Shown here: piece by piece, positions 34,097 through 43,500 of the stretch
Position numbering within the stretch: the stretch's first letter is position 1
How the letters are laid out: every line of letters starts with the position of its first letter
Made by a program: the position numbers and the translations under genes
Assembly: GCA_024405455.1 (NCBI GenBank)
Contig: JAKSOT010000007.1
Location: forward strand, 1-46,102
Direction: 5' to 3'
DNA from: Akkermansia sp.
GTDB taxonomy: Bacteria > Verrucomicrobiota > Verrucomicrobiia > Verrucomicrobiales > Akkermansiaceae
DNA: 46,102 bases
Notes under the pieces: model-generated
What the model was told of the DNA's origin: nothing
The model's database searches: none
Seen by the model: only the letters and a program-made list of their open reading frames with translations

Positions 34097-34924
34097 TTAT
34101 CGATGCCAGCGGCGGTAGTCCACAATGCGCTTGGTGAGCGCCAGCGTGAACACGGTCAGGGTGATGTAGAGCACCGCGGGGCGCGTGTCCAGCAGGCCGC
34201 GGGAGAAGGCGCTCACCTGCTCCGTGCAGGAGAGGTAGTGGAACGCGGGCGCGGCGGGGAACTCGCCCCACAGCTCCGTCACGCGGCCCAGGAAGTAGAA
34301 CATGATCATGAGGCAGGTGGTGATGATGCCCGCGATGATCTGGCTGCGCGTGAGCGCGGAGCACAGCACCCCCAGCGCAATGAAGAACGCGCCGGCCAGT
34401 GCCAGGATGCAGTACGGGCCCACCCAGTCCGCCAGCGTGTAGGTGATGCAGCCCTCCGGCGTGATGCCGTAGCGCACGCTCGTGTACCAGTTGCCAATCT
34501 CGCTCATCCACGGGTACAGGTACATCGGCAGCCACAGCAGCAGGTAGAACACGTATGCCGCGAAATACTTGCCCAGCACAATCTGCCCGGTGGTCACGGG
34601 CGCGGTCAGCAGGCCCTCCAGCGTGCCTTGCCGCTCCTCGTCCGCGAACGTGCGCATGGTGATGAGCGGGAAGATGAAGATGAAGTAGAACCAGAAGTTC
34701 ACGTTGCCGAGCATGTAGTACATCACGCTCTCCCCGGTGGCCTTCGCCATGGTTTGCAGCACCGCCTGCAGCCAGAAGCCCTCCAGGGCCATGGTGCATC
34801 CCAGGATGACCCAGCCGAACGGCGTGCACAGGTAGGAGCGCAGCTCCTTGAGGAAGATGGTGAGGAACGAGCGCAGGCTGCTGCGCGAACGCTTGATGTC
34901 GGTGGATGGTGTGGTTTCTGCCAT
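34097..34924 (-). CDS. gldF: ABC-2 type permease (GldF-like)
   Basis: The 275-residue protein has six predicted helices. The segment MRTFADEERQGTLEGLLTAP after the second helix is the coupling region of ABC-2 permeases of the GldF/NosY type, and it is followed by TTGQIVLGKYFAAYVFYLLL. It lies between gldA (29-base gap) and gldG (25-base gap), the fixed order for this unit. No Shine-Dalgarno sequence is seen. Confidence 0.9.
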   Translation of the reverse strand: MAETTPSTDIKRSRSSLRSFLTIFLKELRSYLCTPFGWVILGCTMALEGFWLQAVLQTMAKATGESVMYYMLGNVNFWFYFIFIFPLITMRTFADEERQGTLEGLLTAPVTTGQIVLGKYFAAYVFYLLLWLPMYLYPWMSEIGNWYTSVRYGITPEGCITYTLADWVGPYCILALAGAFFIALGVLCSALTRSQIIAGIITTCLMIMFYFLGRVTELWGEFPAAPAFHYLSCTEQVSAFSRGLLDTRPAVLYITLTVFTLALTKRIVDYRRWHR

Positions 34925-34953
34925 GACGGAAAGGGAAGGGGGTGTATGGGTTG

Positions 34954-35895
34954 TTAGTCTCGGCGGGTCATTTCCACGAACACGTCCTCCAGGCTCGGGA
35001 TGTGGCGGTACAGGTGCCGCAGCACACCGCCGTGCGCCGCCACCACAGCAGCCGCCTTCTCGCGCGTGTCCGTGCCCGGCTCCGCCCGCAGCACCAAGCG
35101 GTGCCAGCCGTCGCCCCGGTCGTCCTCCACCATCACTTTCTTGATGGGCTCAAACGCCTCCAGCTCCTGCACCACGGGGGCAAGCTCGCCCTTGAACTCC
35201 AGGGAGACGCGGCCGGCGGCGCGCAGCCCGGCGGTGAGTTTGGCGGGGGTGTCAGCGGCCTTGATGTCGCCTTGGTCGATGATGATGACCTTGTTGCAGA
35301 TCATCTCCACCTCGCTGAGGATGTGGGTGGAGAGGATGACGGTGTGCTCCTCCGCCAGGGAGCGTATCAGCTCGCGTATCTGGCGGATTTGGTTCGGGTC
35401 CAGCCCGTTCGTCGGCTCGTCCAGGATGAGCAGGTCAGGGTTGCCCAGCAGCGCATCCGCCAAGCCCGTGCGCTGGCGGTAGCCTTTGGAGAGTGTGCTG
35501 ATCATGTTCTTGCGCTTGGGCTCCAGGCCGCAGCGGTCGATGGCCCATCCCACCTGTTGGCGCACGCTGGAGCCGCAGATGCCCTTGAGCTTGGCGCGGT
35601 ACTCCAGGTAGTCGTACACCCGCATGTCCTCGTACAGCGGCACGTTTTCCGGCATGTAGCCCAAGTGGCGGCGCGCCTCCAGCGGCTGGTCGATGATGTC
35701 GTACCCTGCTATGCTGGCCGTTCCGCTGCTGGGCGGCAGGTAGCCCGTGAGCATCTTCATCGTCGTGGTCTTCCCGGCTCCGTTCGGACCCAGGAATCCC
35801 ACAATCTCGCCCTTGTCGATGGAGAAGTCGGCGTCCCGCACCGCCACAAAGCGGCCGAAACTCTTGTGCAAGTGCTGCGCTGTCACCATACTCAT
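34954..35895 (-). CDS. gldA: ABC transporter ATP-binding protein (GldA-like)
   Basis: The 313-residue protein has Walker A GPNGAGKTT (about 36-44), signature LSKGYRQRTG, Walker B LLILDEPTNGLDP, and the switch His in ILSTHILSEVE. A C-terminal domain of about 90 residues follows, as in GldA/CcmA types. It heads the gld unit and probably the entire ten-gene run. A TATAAT lies only 11 bases before the ATG, so the transcript would be almost leaderless. A second ATG (35889) encodes Met3. Confidence 0.92.
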   Translation of the reverse strand: MSMVTAQHLHKSFGRFVAVRDADFSIDKGEIVGFLGPNGAGKTTTMKMLTGYLPPSSGTASIAGYDIIDQPLEARRHLGYMPENVPLYEDMRVYDYLEYRAKLKGICGSSVRQQVGWAIDRCGLEPKRKNMISTLSKGYRQRTGLADALLGNPDLLILDEPTNGLDPNQIRQIRELIRSLAEEHTVILSTHILSEVEMICNKVIIIDQGDIKAADTPAKLTAGLRAAGRVSLEFKGELAPVVQELEAFEPIKKVMVEDDRGDGWHRLVLRAEPGTDTREKAAAVVAAHGGVLRHLYRHIPSLEDVFVEMTRRD

Positions 35896-35906
35896 ATCGC
35901 GCGGCC

Positions 35907-35936
35907 ATTATAGCACGCACACGCGCGCGCACGCAA
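35907..35936 (-). promoter_or_regulatory. Sigma-70 promoter of the gld/fucosidase run
   Basis: On the minus strand: TTGCGT (35936-35931), an 18-bp spacer of CG repeats, and a perfect TATAAT (35912-35907) preceded by TGC (extended -10). Expected start near 35900, about 5 bases before the gldA ATG (35895). Confidence 0.65.
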
Positions 35937-35991
35937 GCCCTTTCCGTGTGCGGAGGCGTGGAAACCCTGCCTATTGCACCCGCTCGCGCTC

Positions 35992-37305
35992 CTATTTGAG
36001 CGCAGGCGCATCGAATTGGGGCATGTTTCGCAGGGCGGGAGGAGTATTGCCCTGGGGCTGCGGCATGGGTTGCAGGTTGGGTGCCTGCACGGGTTGCGCG
36101 GGCGCCGGTTCTGCGGGCTTGGGGGCGGGCTTGTCCTCCACAATGACGCGCGGGCGCTCCGCCGACTTGGCTTCCTGTTCCTTGAGGCAGGCGTCTATCC
36201 TGGTTTGGAGCTGCAGGTTGGGCGCGCCGGAGTAGAGGATGTTGCAGCCGGCACTCACCAGCACCACGGTGGGCAGGCTCGCAATGCGGTAGGCGTGCGC
36301 GGCGCTCCCCTTTTCATCATCGAAATACGTGAAGGAAATGCCGTCCTGCTGCATCTGCTGCACGGCATCCGGCGTGGAGAAATAGGTGACGGGCACAATC
36401 TCCAGCCCGGGGTGGGCGGCGCGCATTTTGTCGATGCCGCGCACGATGTCTCCGCCCGCCGCCTCCTCCGGTGCCCAGAAGATGATGAGGTGGGGCTTGC
36501 CCTGCTGCGGCACCTTGACGGCGGTGCCGCTCATGTCTTTCACGGTGATTTGGGGCGGCACGCATCCGTTCATGAGGTAGCGGAGGCGGTAGGCCTGCTC
36601 GGATGCCACCTCGGAGAGCTTGGCGTTGCCGAACATGGTGGCGTCCTGCGTGAGGGTGAGGGACCGCTTGAGGAAGTAGACGCGCTTGGCGCGGATTTCC
36701 GCCTCGCTTCCGCCGATGCTGGAGATGAGCGGGTTGGTGAGCATGATGCTCATGCCCAGGGCGGCGCAGCCGCGCGCGTCCTTGTCCTGGTTGCGGCTGT
36801 ACACCTTCTCCAGGATTTCGTATTCTCGGGCGGTGGAGCCCTCCGCCAGCTTGGCGCACACATCCCGCATGCCGGGGTGCGCGTAGTGCACATGGTGCAG
36901 GGAATCCAGCAGCAGGTCCGCGTAGTAGGCGGTCTCCTTCTGCGGGTTCTTCTTCTTGGCCAGCGCCTGCGCCAGCCCGGCGGGGTGCTGCACGAACCAA
37001 ATCACCGCCGGTGCCGCCCAGGCCTCCTGGAACTCGTACGACGCCTTGCGCGCGCCGTCCTTGCCGCCGCCGCGCTCCCCGGTCTTGCCGCACACGCTCT
37101 TCCAGAGCGCCTCGGCAATCTCCGCGCCGTCCGGCTCCTTGACCTGCGCGCGGGCCTCGGCGTTCTCCGCGAACTGGAGGGCGGCCCTGTACTCGCTGTA
37201 CTGCTGGCTCCACACGTTGAGCACGCGGGTCATATCCTCCTCCGTGGCGGAGACGGTCAGCGCGCCCGCCAGTGCGGCGGTCATCAGGAAGGCACTTCTC
37301 TTCAT
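35992..37305 (-). CDS. Secreted thioredoxin-fold protein without a CxxC motif
   Basis: The product has 437 residues with a signal peptide (KRSAFLMTAALAGALTVSAT, cleavage near residue 21). An N-terminal helical domain (about 22-255) carries a repeat of long helices. A thioredoxin-like domain (about 265-390) shows VKVPQQGKPHLIIFWAPEEA where TlpA-type proteins have WCxxC, and ASLPTVVLVS as the cis-Pro loop. The Pro-rich tail (from about 395) is low-complexity. The redox cysteines are absent, so a chaperone or binding role in the periplasm is likelier than disulfide exchange. Not recognised further. Its promoter is leaderless. Confidence 0.75.
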   Translation of the reverse strand: MKRSAFLMTAALAGALTVSATEEDMTRVLNVWSQQYSEYRAALQFAENAEARAQVKEPDGAEIAEALWKSVCGKTGERGGGKDGARKASYEFQEAWAAPAVIWFVQHPAGLAQALAKKKNPQKETAYYADLLLDSLHHVHYAHPGMRDVCAKLAEGSTAREYEILEKVYSRNQDKDARGCAALGMSIMLTNPLISSIGGSEAEIRAKRVYFLKRSLTLTQDATMFGNAKLSEVASEQAYRLRYLMNGCVPPQITVKDMSGTAVKVPQQGKPHLIIFWAPEEAAGGDIVRGIDKMRAAHPGLEIVPVTYFSTPDAVQQMQQDGISFTYFDDEKGSAAHAYRIASLPTVVLVSAGCNILYSGAPNLQLQTRIDACLKEQEAKSAERPRVIVEDKPAPKPAEPAPAQPVQAPNLQPMPQPQGNTPPALRNMPQFDAPALK

Positions 37306-37312
37306 GCCGCAC

Positions 37313-37341
37313 ATTCTACCATTCCCTCACCCCGCGCGCAA
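37313..37341 (-). promoter_or_regulatory. Leaderless sigma-70 promoter of the thioredoxin-fold gene
   Basis: TTGCGC (37341-37336), a 17-bp spacer and TAGAAT (37318-37313) are followed by 7 bases and the ATG (37305). A start at the usual distance would fall on or next to the A of ATG. Confidence 0.6.
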
Positions 37342-37401
37342 GCACGCATGTGAATCCGCGGAACGGTGCCGCGGCTGCCGCAGCCGGGGCGGGCTGCACG
37401 C

Positions 37402-38037
37402 CTATTCCCACCCGTGGATGGTGTCCGGCACATCCTGAATGAGCTTGATGTCCGGGGCGTTTGGGTTGGCCTGTTCCGGCAGCACGGTGGTTTCCACGCT
37501 CTTGGGCGCGGTGTCCCGCTCCGGTTCCGGGTCGGGAATGTCGGGATGCGGCAGGGCGGCGGGTTCCGGAAGCTCCGGCTGGGGTGCTTCCGGCAAGGGT
37601 GTGTCGATGGACGGTGTTTCTTCCTCGGCGGGCGGCTGCTCATCCTCCTCATCCTCCACGGGGGCGATGGTGCGGTACATGAACACGCGGTCGCCCTTGA
37701 TGACGGTGCCGGAGCGGATGTCCGCTGCAATGATGTTGCTGCGGGAGTTCTGGGCGGAAGATACGCGGAGGTTGCCCATGCGGTCGGTGGCGCCGTCGGG
37801 CGGGTGGGTGATGAGCACCGCCCCCTCCTGCGGCATCGGGCCGATGATGCGCAGCAGAGCAAAGTGTTTCTCCGGGAACACCTGGTGCACCGCCCCGAGA
37901 TGCAGCGGCGGAGGCGTCTTGCGCATGGCCGCCTCGCGCTCCGCCTCGGTCACGTGGCGCCTGTCCTGCGCGCTCTGGCAGGCTGCCGCAACCAGGGCCG
38001 CCAGCATGAGAGCCGCTGCGGTGTGGATTCCCTTCAT
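37402..38037 (-). CDS. Lipoprotein of unknown function
   Basis: The 211-residue protein begins with a lipoprotein signal peptide; the lipobox is LVAAAC with lipidated Cys20. The mature N-terminal part (about 25-120) has beta-strand patterns such as HFALLRIIGPMPQEGAVLIT. The rest (about 125-195) is a Pro/Glu-rich, disordered stretch. No domain is recognised. It is likely at the periplasmic face of a membrane. The promoter is leaderless. It is followed on the same strand by the thioredoxin-fold gene after 96 bases; a CGGCTG/CAGCCG hairpin (about 37374-37388) without a T-run lies between. Confidence 0.75.
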   Translation of the reverse strand: MKGIHTAAALMLAALVAAACQSAQDRRHVTEAEREAAMRKTPPPLHLGAVHQVFPEKHFALLRIIGPMPQEGAVLITHPPDGATDRMGNLRVSSAQNSRSNIIAADIRSGTVIKGDRVFMYRTIAPVEDEEDEQPPAEEETPSIDTPLPEAPQPELPEPAALPHPDIPDPEPERDTAPKSVETTVLPEQANPNAPDIKLIQDVPDTIHGWE

Positions 38038-38044
38038 GCCTGTT

Positions 38045-38072
38045 AGGGTAGCACAATACCCGCGCGCGTCAA
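38045..38072 (-). promoter_or_regulatory. Leaderless sigma-70 promoter of the lipoprotein gene
   Basis: TTGACG (38072-38067), a 16-bp spacer and TACCCT (38050-38045), preceded by TGC, are followed by 7 bases and the ATG (38037). Confidence 0.5.
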
Positions 38073-38306
38073 GTGACGCGGTGCGTCATTGGCAGGCCGG
38101 TGGGCGTGAGTATGTGCCTTGCCGTTAAAACAGGGGGGGGACTCCCCACTCGGCGCGCGCCTGCGGCACCCAGGCCGCGAGCATGCTCATCGCTATCTTT
38201 CCCGCTTTCGTCATACGCGCCCTATCCCAATGCATTTTCCCCCGCACCGCAAGCACGTTTTGTTCTTTCCTACCGCGCGTTCCCGTGGTATGGTGGAAGC
38301 ATCGAC

Positions 38307-40088
38307 GTGGCAGGGGAAACAGAACAGAAAATCCGCCTGATGGATGACGTGCTGGCGAGCCAGGTGGCCGCCGGAGAGGTGGTGGAGCGTCCCGCTTCCG
38401 TGGTCAAGGAGCTGGTGGAGAACAGCATCGATGCCGGGGCACGCTGCATCCGCGTGGAAATCAGCCGCGGCGGCATCTCCCGCCTCAGGGTGGTGGACGA
38501 CGGCTGCGGCATGAGCCGCGCGGACGCGGAGATGTGCCTGCTGCGCCACGCCACCAGCAAGCTGCTGGATGCGGCGGGGCTGTTCGATATCCGCCACCTC
38601 GGCTTCCGCGGGGAGGCCCTGCCCAGCATCGCGTCCGTGGCGCACATCGACATCACCACGCGCCGCGCGGAGGATGTGGAGGGCACGCGCGTGACCTGCG
38701 ACGGCGGCGAGATGGAGCCGCCCATGAGCGCCGGCTGCGCCCCAGGCACGGAAATCTGCGTCACCAACCTCTTCTTCAACACCCCCGTGCGCCGCAAATT
38801 CCTCAAGAGCGACGAAACGGAGGCAGGCCACGTGGAGCACCAGGTGAAGCTCCACGCCCTCGCGTTCCCCAACATACGTTTCGTCTTCTCCAGGGAGGGG
38901 CAGGGCGTGTTCGACGTCCCCGCCACGCACGACCTGCGCCGCCGCATTGCCGACTTCATCGGCCGCGAGCAGGCCGCGCGCCTGATGCGCATGCGGCCCA
39001 CGGAGGCACCCGGCGTGCGCGTGCACGGCTTCCTGATGCCGATGGCCGCCGCCAACCGCAACCGCCGCATGCAGTTCATCTTCCTCAACGGCAGACCCAT
39101 CGACGACCCCATCGTGATGCGCGCGGTGAAGGACGGCTTCGGCGGCTTCCCCACGGGGCTGCATCCCGGCCTGTTCCTGTATCTGGAGGTGGACCCCGCG
39201 TTGGTGGACGTGAATGTGCATCCCGCCAAGCGCGAGGTGCGCTTCCGCAGACCGTCGGAAATCACGCTCGCGGTCACGGATGCCGTGGCCGCCACCCTCG
39301 CCGCCCACGCCCGCGGAGAGAGCGACACCGAAGCCCCCGCACCCGCGCCGCAGGAGCAGGCGCCGCCCGCGGATGCCCCGCGCACGCCGTTCCAACTGCG
39401 TCCCGTGCTGGAGCCCAGCCAGGAGGAGCTGCCCCTGCCGCCCGCGCCCAAGCCCCAGCCCGCGCATTCTCCCGCAGAACCCTCCGCGCCGCAGGAGGAG
39501 GAGCCCGACCTGCCGAACTTCCGCCACATCGGCACCCTGCACAACACCTATCCCGTGTTCGAGAACAGCGAGGGCCTGGTGCTGCTCGCCCCGCGCGCCG
39601 CGCGCGAGCGCATCATCTTCGAGCGCCTGCTGTCGGGCAACAAGCACCCGCTGGCCTCCCAGCGCCTCCTGGTACCGGAAATTCTGGAGATGGACGCGCG
39701 CGACATGGGCATTGCGCTGGAGGTGAAGACCCAGATGGAGCAGGCGGGCTTCCTCATCTCGCTGTTCGGACGCAACACCCTGCGCGTGGAGGCCGTGCCC
39801 GCGTTCCTGCCGCTGCGCCGCGTGGCGGCTTTCGTGCAGGAACTGCTGCAGCTCTTCACCCGCGGGGAAGTGCGCCTCAACCGCTCCCGCTCGCCCTTTG
39901 AGCCCTTCGCCATGCAGCTGGCACGCCAATACGCGCGGCAGGAGGACATCGAGCCCCTGCTGCAGCGTCCCCTCCCCCTGCTGGCGGAGCTGCTGCGCTG
40001 CGAAATCCCCTACTGCACCCCCACCGGCAAGCCCACGCTCCTCCCCTTCGCCATGAGCGAGATCAACCGCAAATTCCAAGCCCAGTAA
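38307..40088 (+). CDS. mutL: DNA mismatch repair protein MutL (endonuclease motif degenerate)
   Basis: The 593-residue protein from GTG 38307 (GGTGGAAG upstream) has the GHKL ATPase boxes AAGEVVERPASVVKELVENS, DDGCGM and LGFRGEALPSIASV, then FLNGRPI and VDVNVHPAKREVRF, as in MutL. A Pro-rich linker (about 335-400) leads to the dimerisation domain. There the endonuclease motif DQHAx2Ex4E reads APRAARERIIFE (428-439): the two Glu remain, but Asp, Gln and His are gone. The end reads CTPTGKPT in place of CPHGRPT. It is probably a MutL without nicking activity, as in MutH-type bacteria. KIRL just before the first ATP motif favours 38307 over ATG 38340. A G8 tract lies upstream (38133-38140). Confidence 0.93.
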   Translation: MAGETEQKIRLMDDVLASQVAAGEVVERPASVVKELVENSIDAGARCIRVEISRGGISRLRVVDDGCGMSRADAEMCLLRHATSKLLDAAGLFDIRHLGFRGEALPSIASVAHIDITTRRAEDVEGTRVTCDGGEMEPPMSAGCAPGTEICVTNLFFNTPVRRKFLKSDETEAGHVEHQVKLHALAFPNIRFVFSREGQGVFDVPATHDLRRRIADFIGREQAARLMRMRPTEAPGVRVHGFLMPMAAANRNRRMQFIFLNGRPIDDPIVMRAVKDGFGGFPTGLHPGLFLYLEVDPALVDVNVHPAKREVRFRRPSEITLAVTDAVAATLAAHARGESDTEAPAPAPQEQAPPADAPRTPFQLRPVLEPSQEELPLPPAPKPQPAHSPAEPSAPQEEEPDLPNFRHIGTLHNTYPVFENSEGLVLLAPRAARERIIFERLLSGNKHPLASQRLLVPEILEMDARDMGIALEVKTQMEQAGFLISLFGRNTLRVEAVPAFLPLRRVAAFVQELLQLFTRGEVRLNRSRSPFEPFAMQLARQYARQEDIEPLLQRPLPLLAELLRCEIPYCTPTGKPTLLPFAMSEINRKFQAQ

Positions 40089-40091
40089 CCC

Positions 40092-40595
40092 ATGAAAGAA
40101 AACCTTTATTCAGGCAAGTTCCTCAACCTGGCCAGGGAGGGCCGCTGGGAATTTTGCGAGCGCGTCAACGATACCCGCGCCGCCATGATTTTCGCCTGCA
40201 CGCCCGACAACAAGGTCCTTCTGGTGGAGGAATTCCGCCCGCCCGTCGGTGCCCGCTGCCTCTGTTTCCCCGCCGGGTTGGTGGGTGACGTGGCCCCCGA
40301 ATCCGCCGCCGCTGCAGCCACCCGCGAGCTGGAGGAGGAGACCGGCTACACCGCCGCCGGCATGCAGTTCCTCTTCTCCGGCCCCAGTTCCCCCGGCCTC
40401 ACCTCGGAGATGCTCTCCTTCTTCCTCGCCTCCGGCCTCTCCCGCGTTTCGCAGGGCGGCGGCGTGGACGGCGAGAACATCACCGTCCACGAGGTTCCCA
40501 TGGATTCCATCGACTCCTGGCTCGCCCAAAAGGATGCCGAAGGCATCCTCGTCGATGCCCGCATCTACGCCGGCCTCTACTTCTTGCGTCGCTGA
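40092..40595 (+). CDS. NUDIX hydrolase (ADP-ribose pyrophosphatase-like)
   Basis: The 167-residue protein carries the NUDIX box: Gly in [11 protein letters not shown], seven residues, then RELEEETGY, with a two-residue longer first loop than consensus. The start [19 protein letters not shown] and [20 protein letters not shown] match ADP-ribose/nucleoside-diphosphate-sugar hydrolases. It starts 3 bases after mutL and likely shares its transcript. It meets the RND pump gene tail to tail with 3 bases between. Confidence 0.9.
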   Translation: MKENLYSGKFLNLAREGRWEFCERVNDTRAAMIFACTPDNKVLLVEEFRPPVGARCLCFPAGLVGDVAPESAAAAATRELEEETGYTAAGMQFLFSGPSSPGLTSEMLSFFLASGLSRVSQGGGVDGENITVHEVPMDSIDSWLAQKDAEGILVDARIYAGLYFLRR

Positions 40596-40598
40596 CCC

Positions 40599-43500
40599 TT
40601 ATTTCCCCGGCGTGGGCACTTCCTTGCCGAGCTTTCTGGCTGTCCAGTCGCGCATGCGTGCAAAGAGCGAGTAGAGCGCGGGCACCAGGAAGATGCCGAA
40701 GCACGTGGCCAGCAGCATGCCGTAGAACGTGGTCACGCCGATTTCCACACGGCTGGCGGCACCGGAGCCCGTGGCCACCAGCAGCGGAACAACGCCGAAG
40801 ATGAAGGACACGGCGGTCATCATCACCGCGCGGAAACGCATGCGCGCGCCGTTGAGCGCGGCATCCTGGATGCGCGTGCCGTTGGTCTCGTGGTCCACCT
40901 TGCTGAACTCCACCATCAGGATGGCGTTCTTGGCAGCCAGGCCGATGAGCATCAGCAGACCCAGCTGCACGTAGATGGAAAGCGAGAGCCCGTACAGCTG
41001 CGCTCCCATGAGCGCGCCCAGCGTGGCCACCGATACGGACAGCATCACCGGAACCGGCGTGGTCCAGCTCTCATACTGCGCCACCAGGAACAGGTATGCG
41101 AAGATGATGGCCATGGCCAGCAGCGGACCAAGCTGGCCCTCGTTCTGGCGCTCCTGGTAAGAGAGGTCCTTCCAGGCGGCCTGCCAGCGGCGGTTGTTGC
41201 CGGCGGCCTTCTCCTCCTCGTTGAGCTTGGCAATCTCGTCCTCGATGAAGCGCATGACCTTGCCGGAACCCACACCGGGCTTGCCCATCACGGTGATGTC
41301 CGCGCTCATGAGCTGGTTGAAGCGCCCGTAGGACGCCGGCCCCATGCGGTAGGAAAGCGTGCACACCGCGGAGAGCGGCACCATCTCGCCGTCCGTGTTG
41401 CGCACCATCTGGTTCAGGATATCGTCCGCCGTGCGGCGGTCCTTCGTGTCGCCCTGGATCATCACCTTGAAGTTGAAGCCGTACAGCGTGAAGTCGTTCA
41501 CGTAGTAGGATGACATCACGCTCTGCAGGGTGCTGAAGATGGTGTTCACAGGGACCTTGAGGGCCTGCGCCTTGGCGCGGTCCAGCTCCAGGAACACCTG
41601 CGGGTTCTCCGCGTTGTACTCGGTGCGGGCCATGGCGACGAGCTCCTGGTTGGCCATGAGGCGCTCCATGAGAATTTTGGCGGTGTTGCCGAGGTCCACG
41701 GGCGTGGCGTCACCGGAGCCCTGCAGCACCAGGGAGATGCCGCCCGTGACGCCCAGGCCCTGGATGGCGGGCGGTGTGACGGCCATGATGTTGGCCTCCG
41801 GGATGTCGGAGCAGGCGGCGTTGATCTTGGCGGCAATCTTGGAAACGTGCAGCTCGGGGTCCTTGCGCTGGTCCCAGGGTTTGAGCATGATCATGATCAT
41901 GCCGTTCTGCTCGCCTGAGCCGGAGGTGATGCTGAACCCGCTCATGGCGTTGTACTTGTCGATGCCCTCAATCTTGGAAAGGCGCTCCTCCACCTGGCGC
42001 ATCACCTTGTCGGTGCGCTGCTTGGCGGTGGCGGTGCCTTCCATGGAGACCATGGCGAGCAGGGCGCCCTTGTCCTCCGTGGGAATGAACGAGTTGTTGA
42101 GGCCGCGCGGGATGAAAAGGTTCTCCGGCTTGTAGCGGCGGTCCGCCTGCTCCGCCTGGAACTTGGCGCGCTTCGCGGGGTCTTTCATGATTTCCTCCAT
42201 CTTGGCGGTCATGCCCGTCATCTCGCCGATGGGCTTCATCACAAAGTCCGGCAGGCCTGCGTAGTACAGGTAGTTGGCACCCAGCACCAGCAGTACAACC
42301 AGCACCGTGAGCCATGCGTTGCGAACCAGGATGCCGGATACGCGCAGGTAGAAGTTGCGCCCCTTCTCCAGCGCCCAGTTGAACGGCCCGAACAATATCA
42401 CCCGCGCGCGCCGCGGCTGCTTGTCCGCAGGCCGCAGGATGAGCGCGCACAGGGCGGGGGAGAGGGTGAGGGCGTTGATGGTGGAGAAGCAGAGCGCCAC
42501 GCACATGGTGACGGAGAACTGGGTGTAGATGACGCCCACCATGCCGCCGTAGAAGGCGATGGGCACGTACACGGCCAGGGTGACCAGGGTGGTGGCGATG
42601 ACGGGCCCGGTGATTTGCCGCATGCTCTTGATGGCGGCGTCGAGGGGCCGCAGCTTCTCCTCCTGGATGAGGCGCATGGCATTCTCCACCACCACGATGG
42701 CGTCATCCACCAGCGAGCCGATCACCAGGATGAGGCCGAACATGGTCAGCACGTTCAGCGAGTACCCCAGCACGTGCATCACCATGAACGCTCCCAGCAG
42801 CGACACCGGGATGGCGATGGCCGGAATCAGCGTGGCGCGCCAGTCCTGCAGGAAGATGAACGTCACGAATATCACCAGCGCCAGAGCCAGCCCCAGCGTG
42901 AAGATACTCTCCTTCATCGTGGCGTCGATGGCGCGCGTGGGGTCGTACGCGGCGGTCCACTCCACGCCCTCCGGGAACTCGATGCCCTTGATGCAGTCAT
43001 GCACCTTGAGCACGGTGGCGAGGGCGTTGGCCTCGTTGTTGCGGAAGATGATCATGCCGACGCTGTTCTTGCCGTTGAGTCGGCTGTAGCCGCTGTTGCG
43101 CTCGGAGCCCAGCTCCACGGTGGCGATGTCGCGTAGGTAGGTGACGTGTCCGTTCTCTCCGCGCTTCACGATGATGTTGCCGAACTGCTCGGCGGTCTTG
43201 AGGCGGCCTGTGGCGGTCACCTTGAAGGTGGCGTAGGCCTGCTCGTCCTCAGAGCCAACGGAACCGGCGGCTGCCTGGATGTTCTGGGCGTTGATGGCGT
43301 CGCGCACGTCCTGCGGGGTGATGTTGAGGGCGTTCATGCGTGTGGTGTTCATCCACACGCGCATGGAGTAGTTGCGCGGCGGCAGGATATCCGCGCTGGA
43401 TACGCCGTCCACCTGGCACACCACGTCCTTCACGTTCATGCGCAGCCAGCTGGAGAGCTCCAGGATGCTCATCTTGTTCTCGTCGCACGTGAAGCAGATG

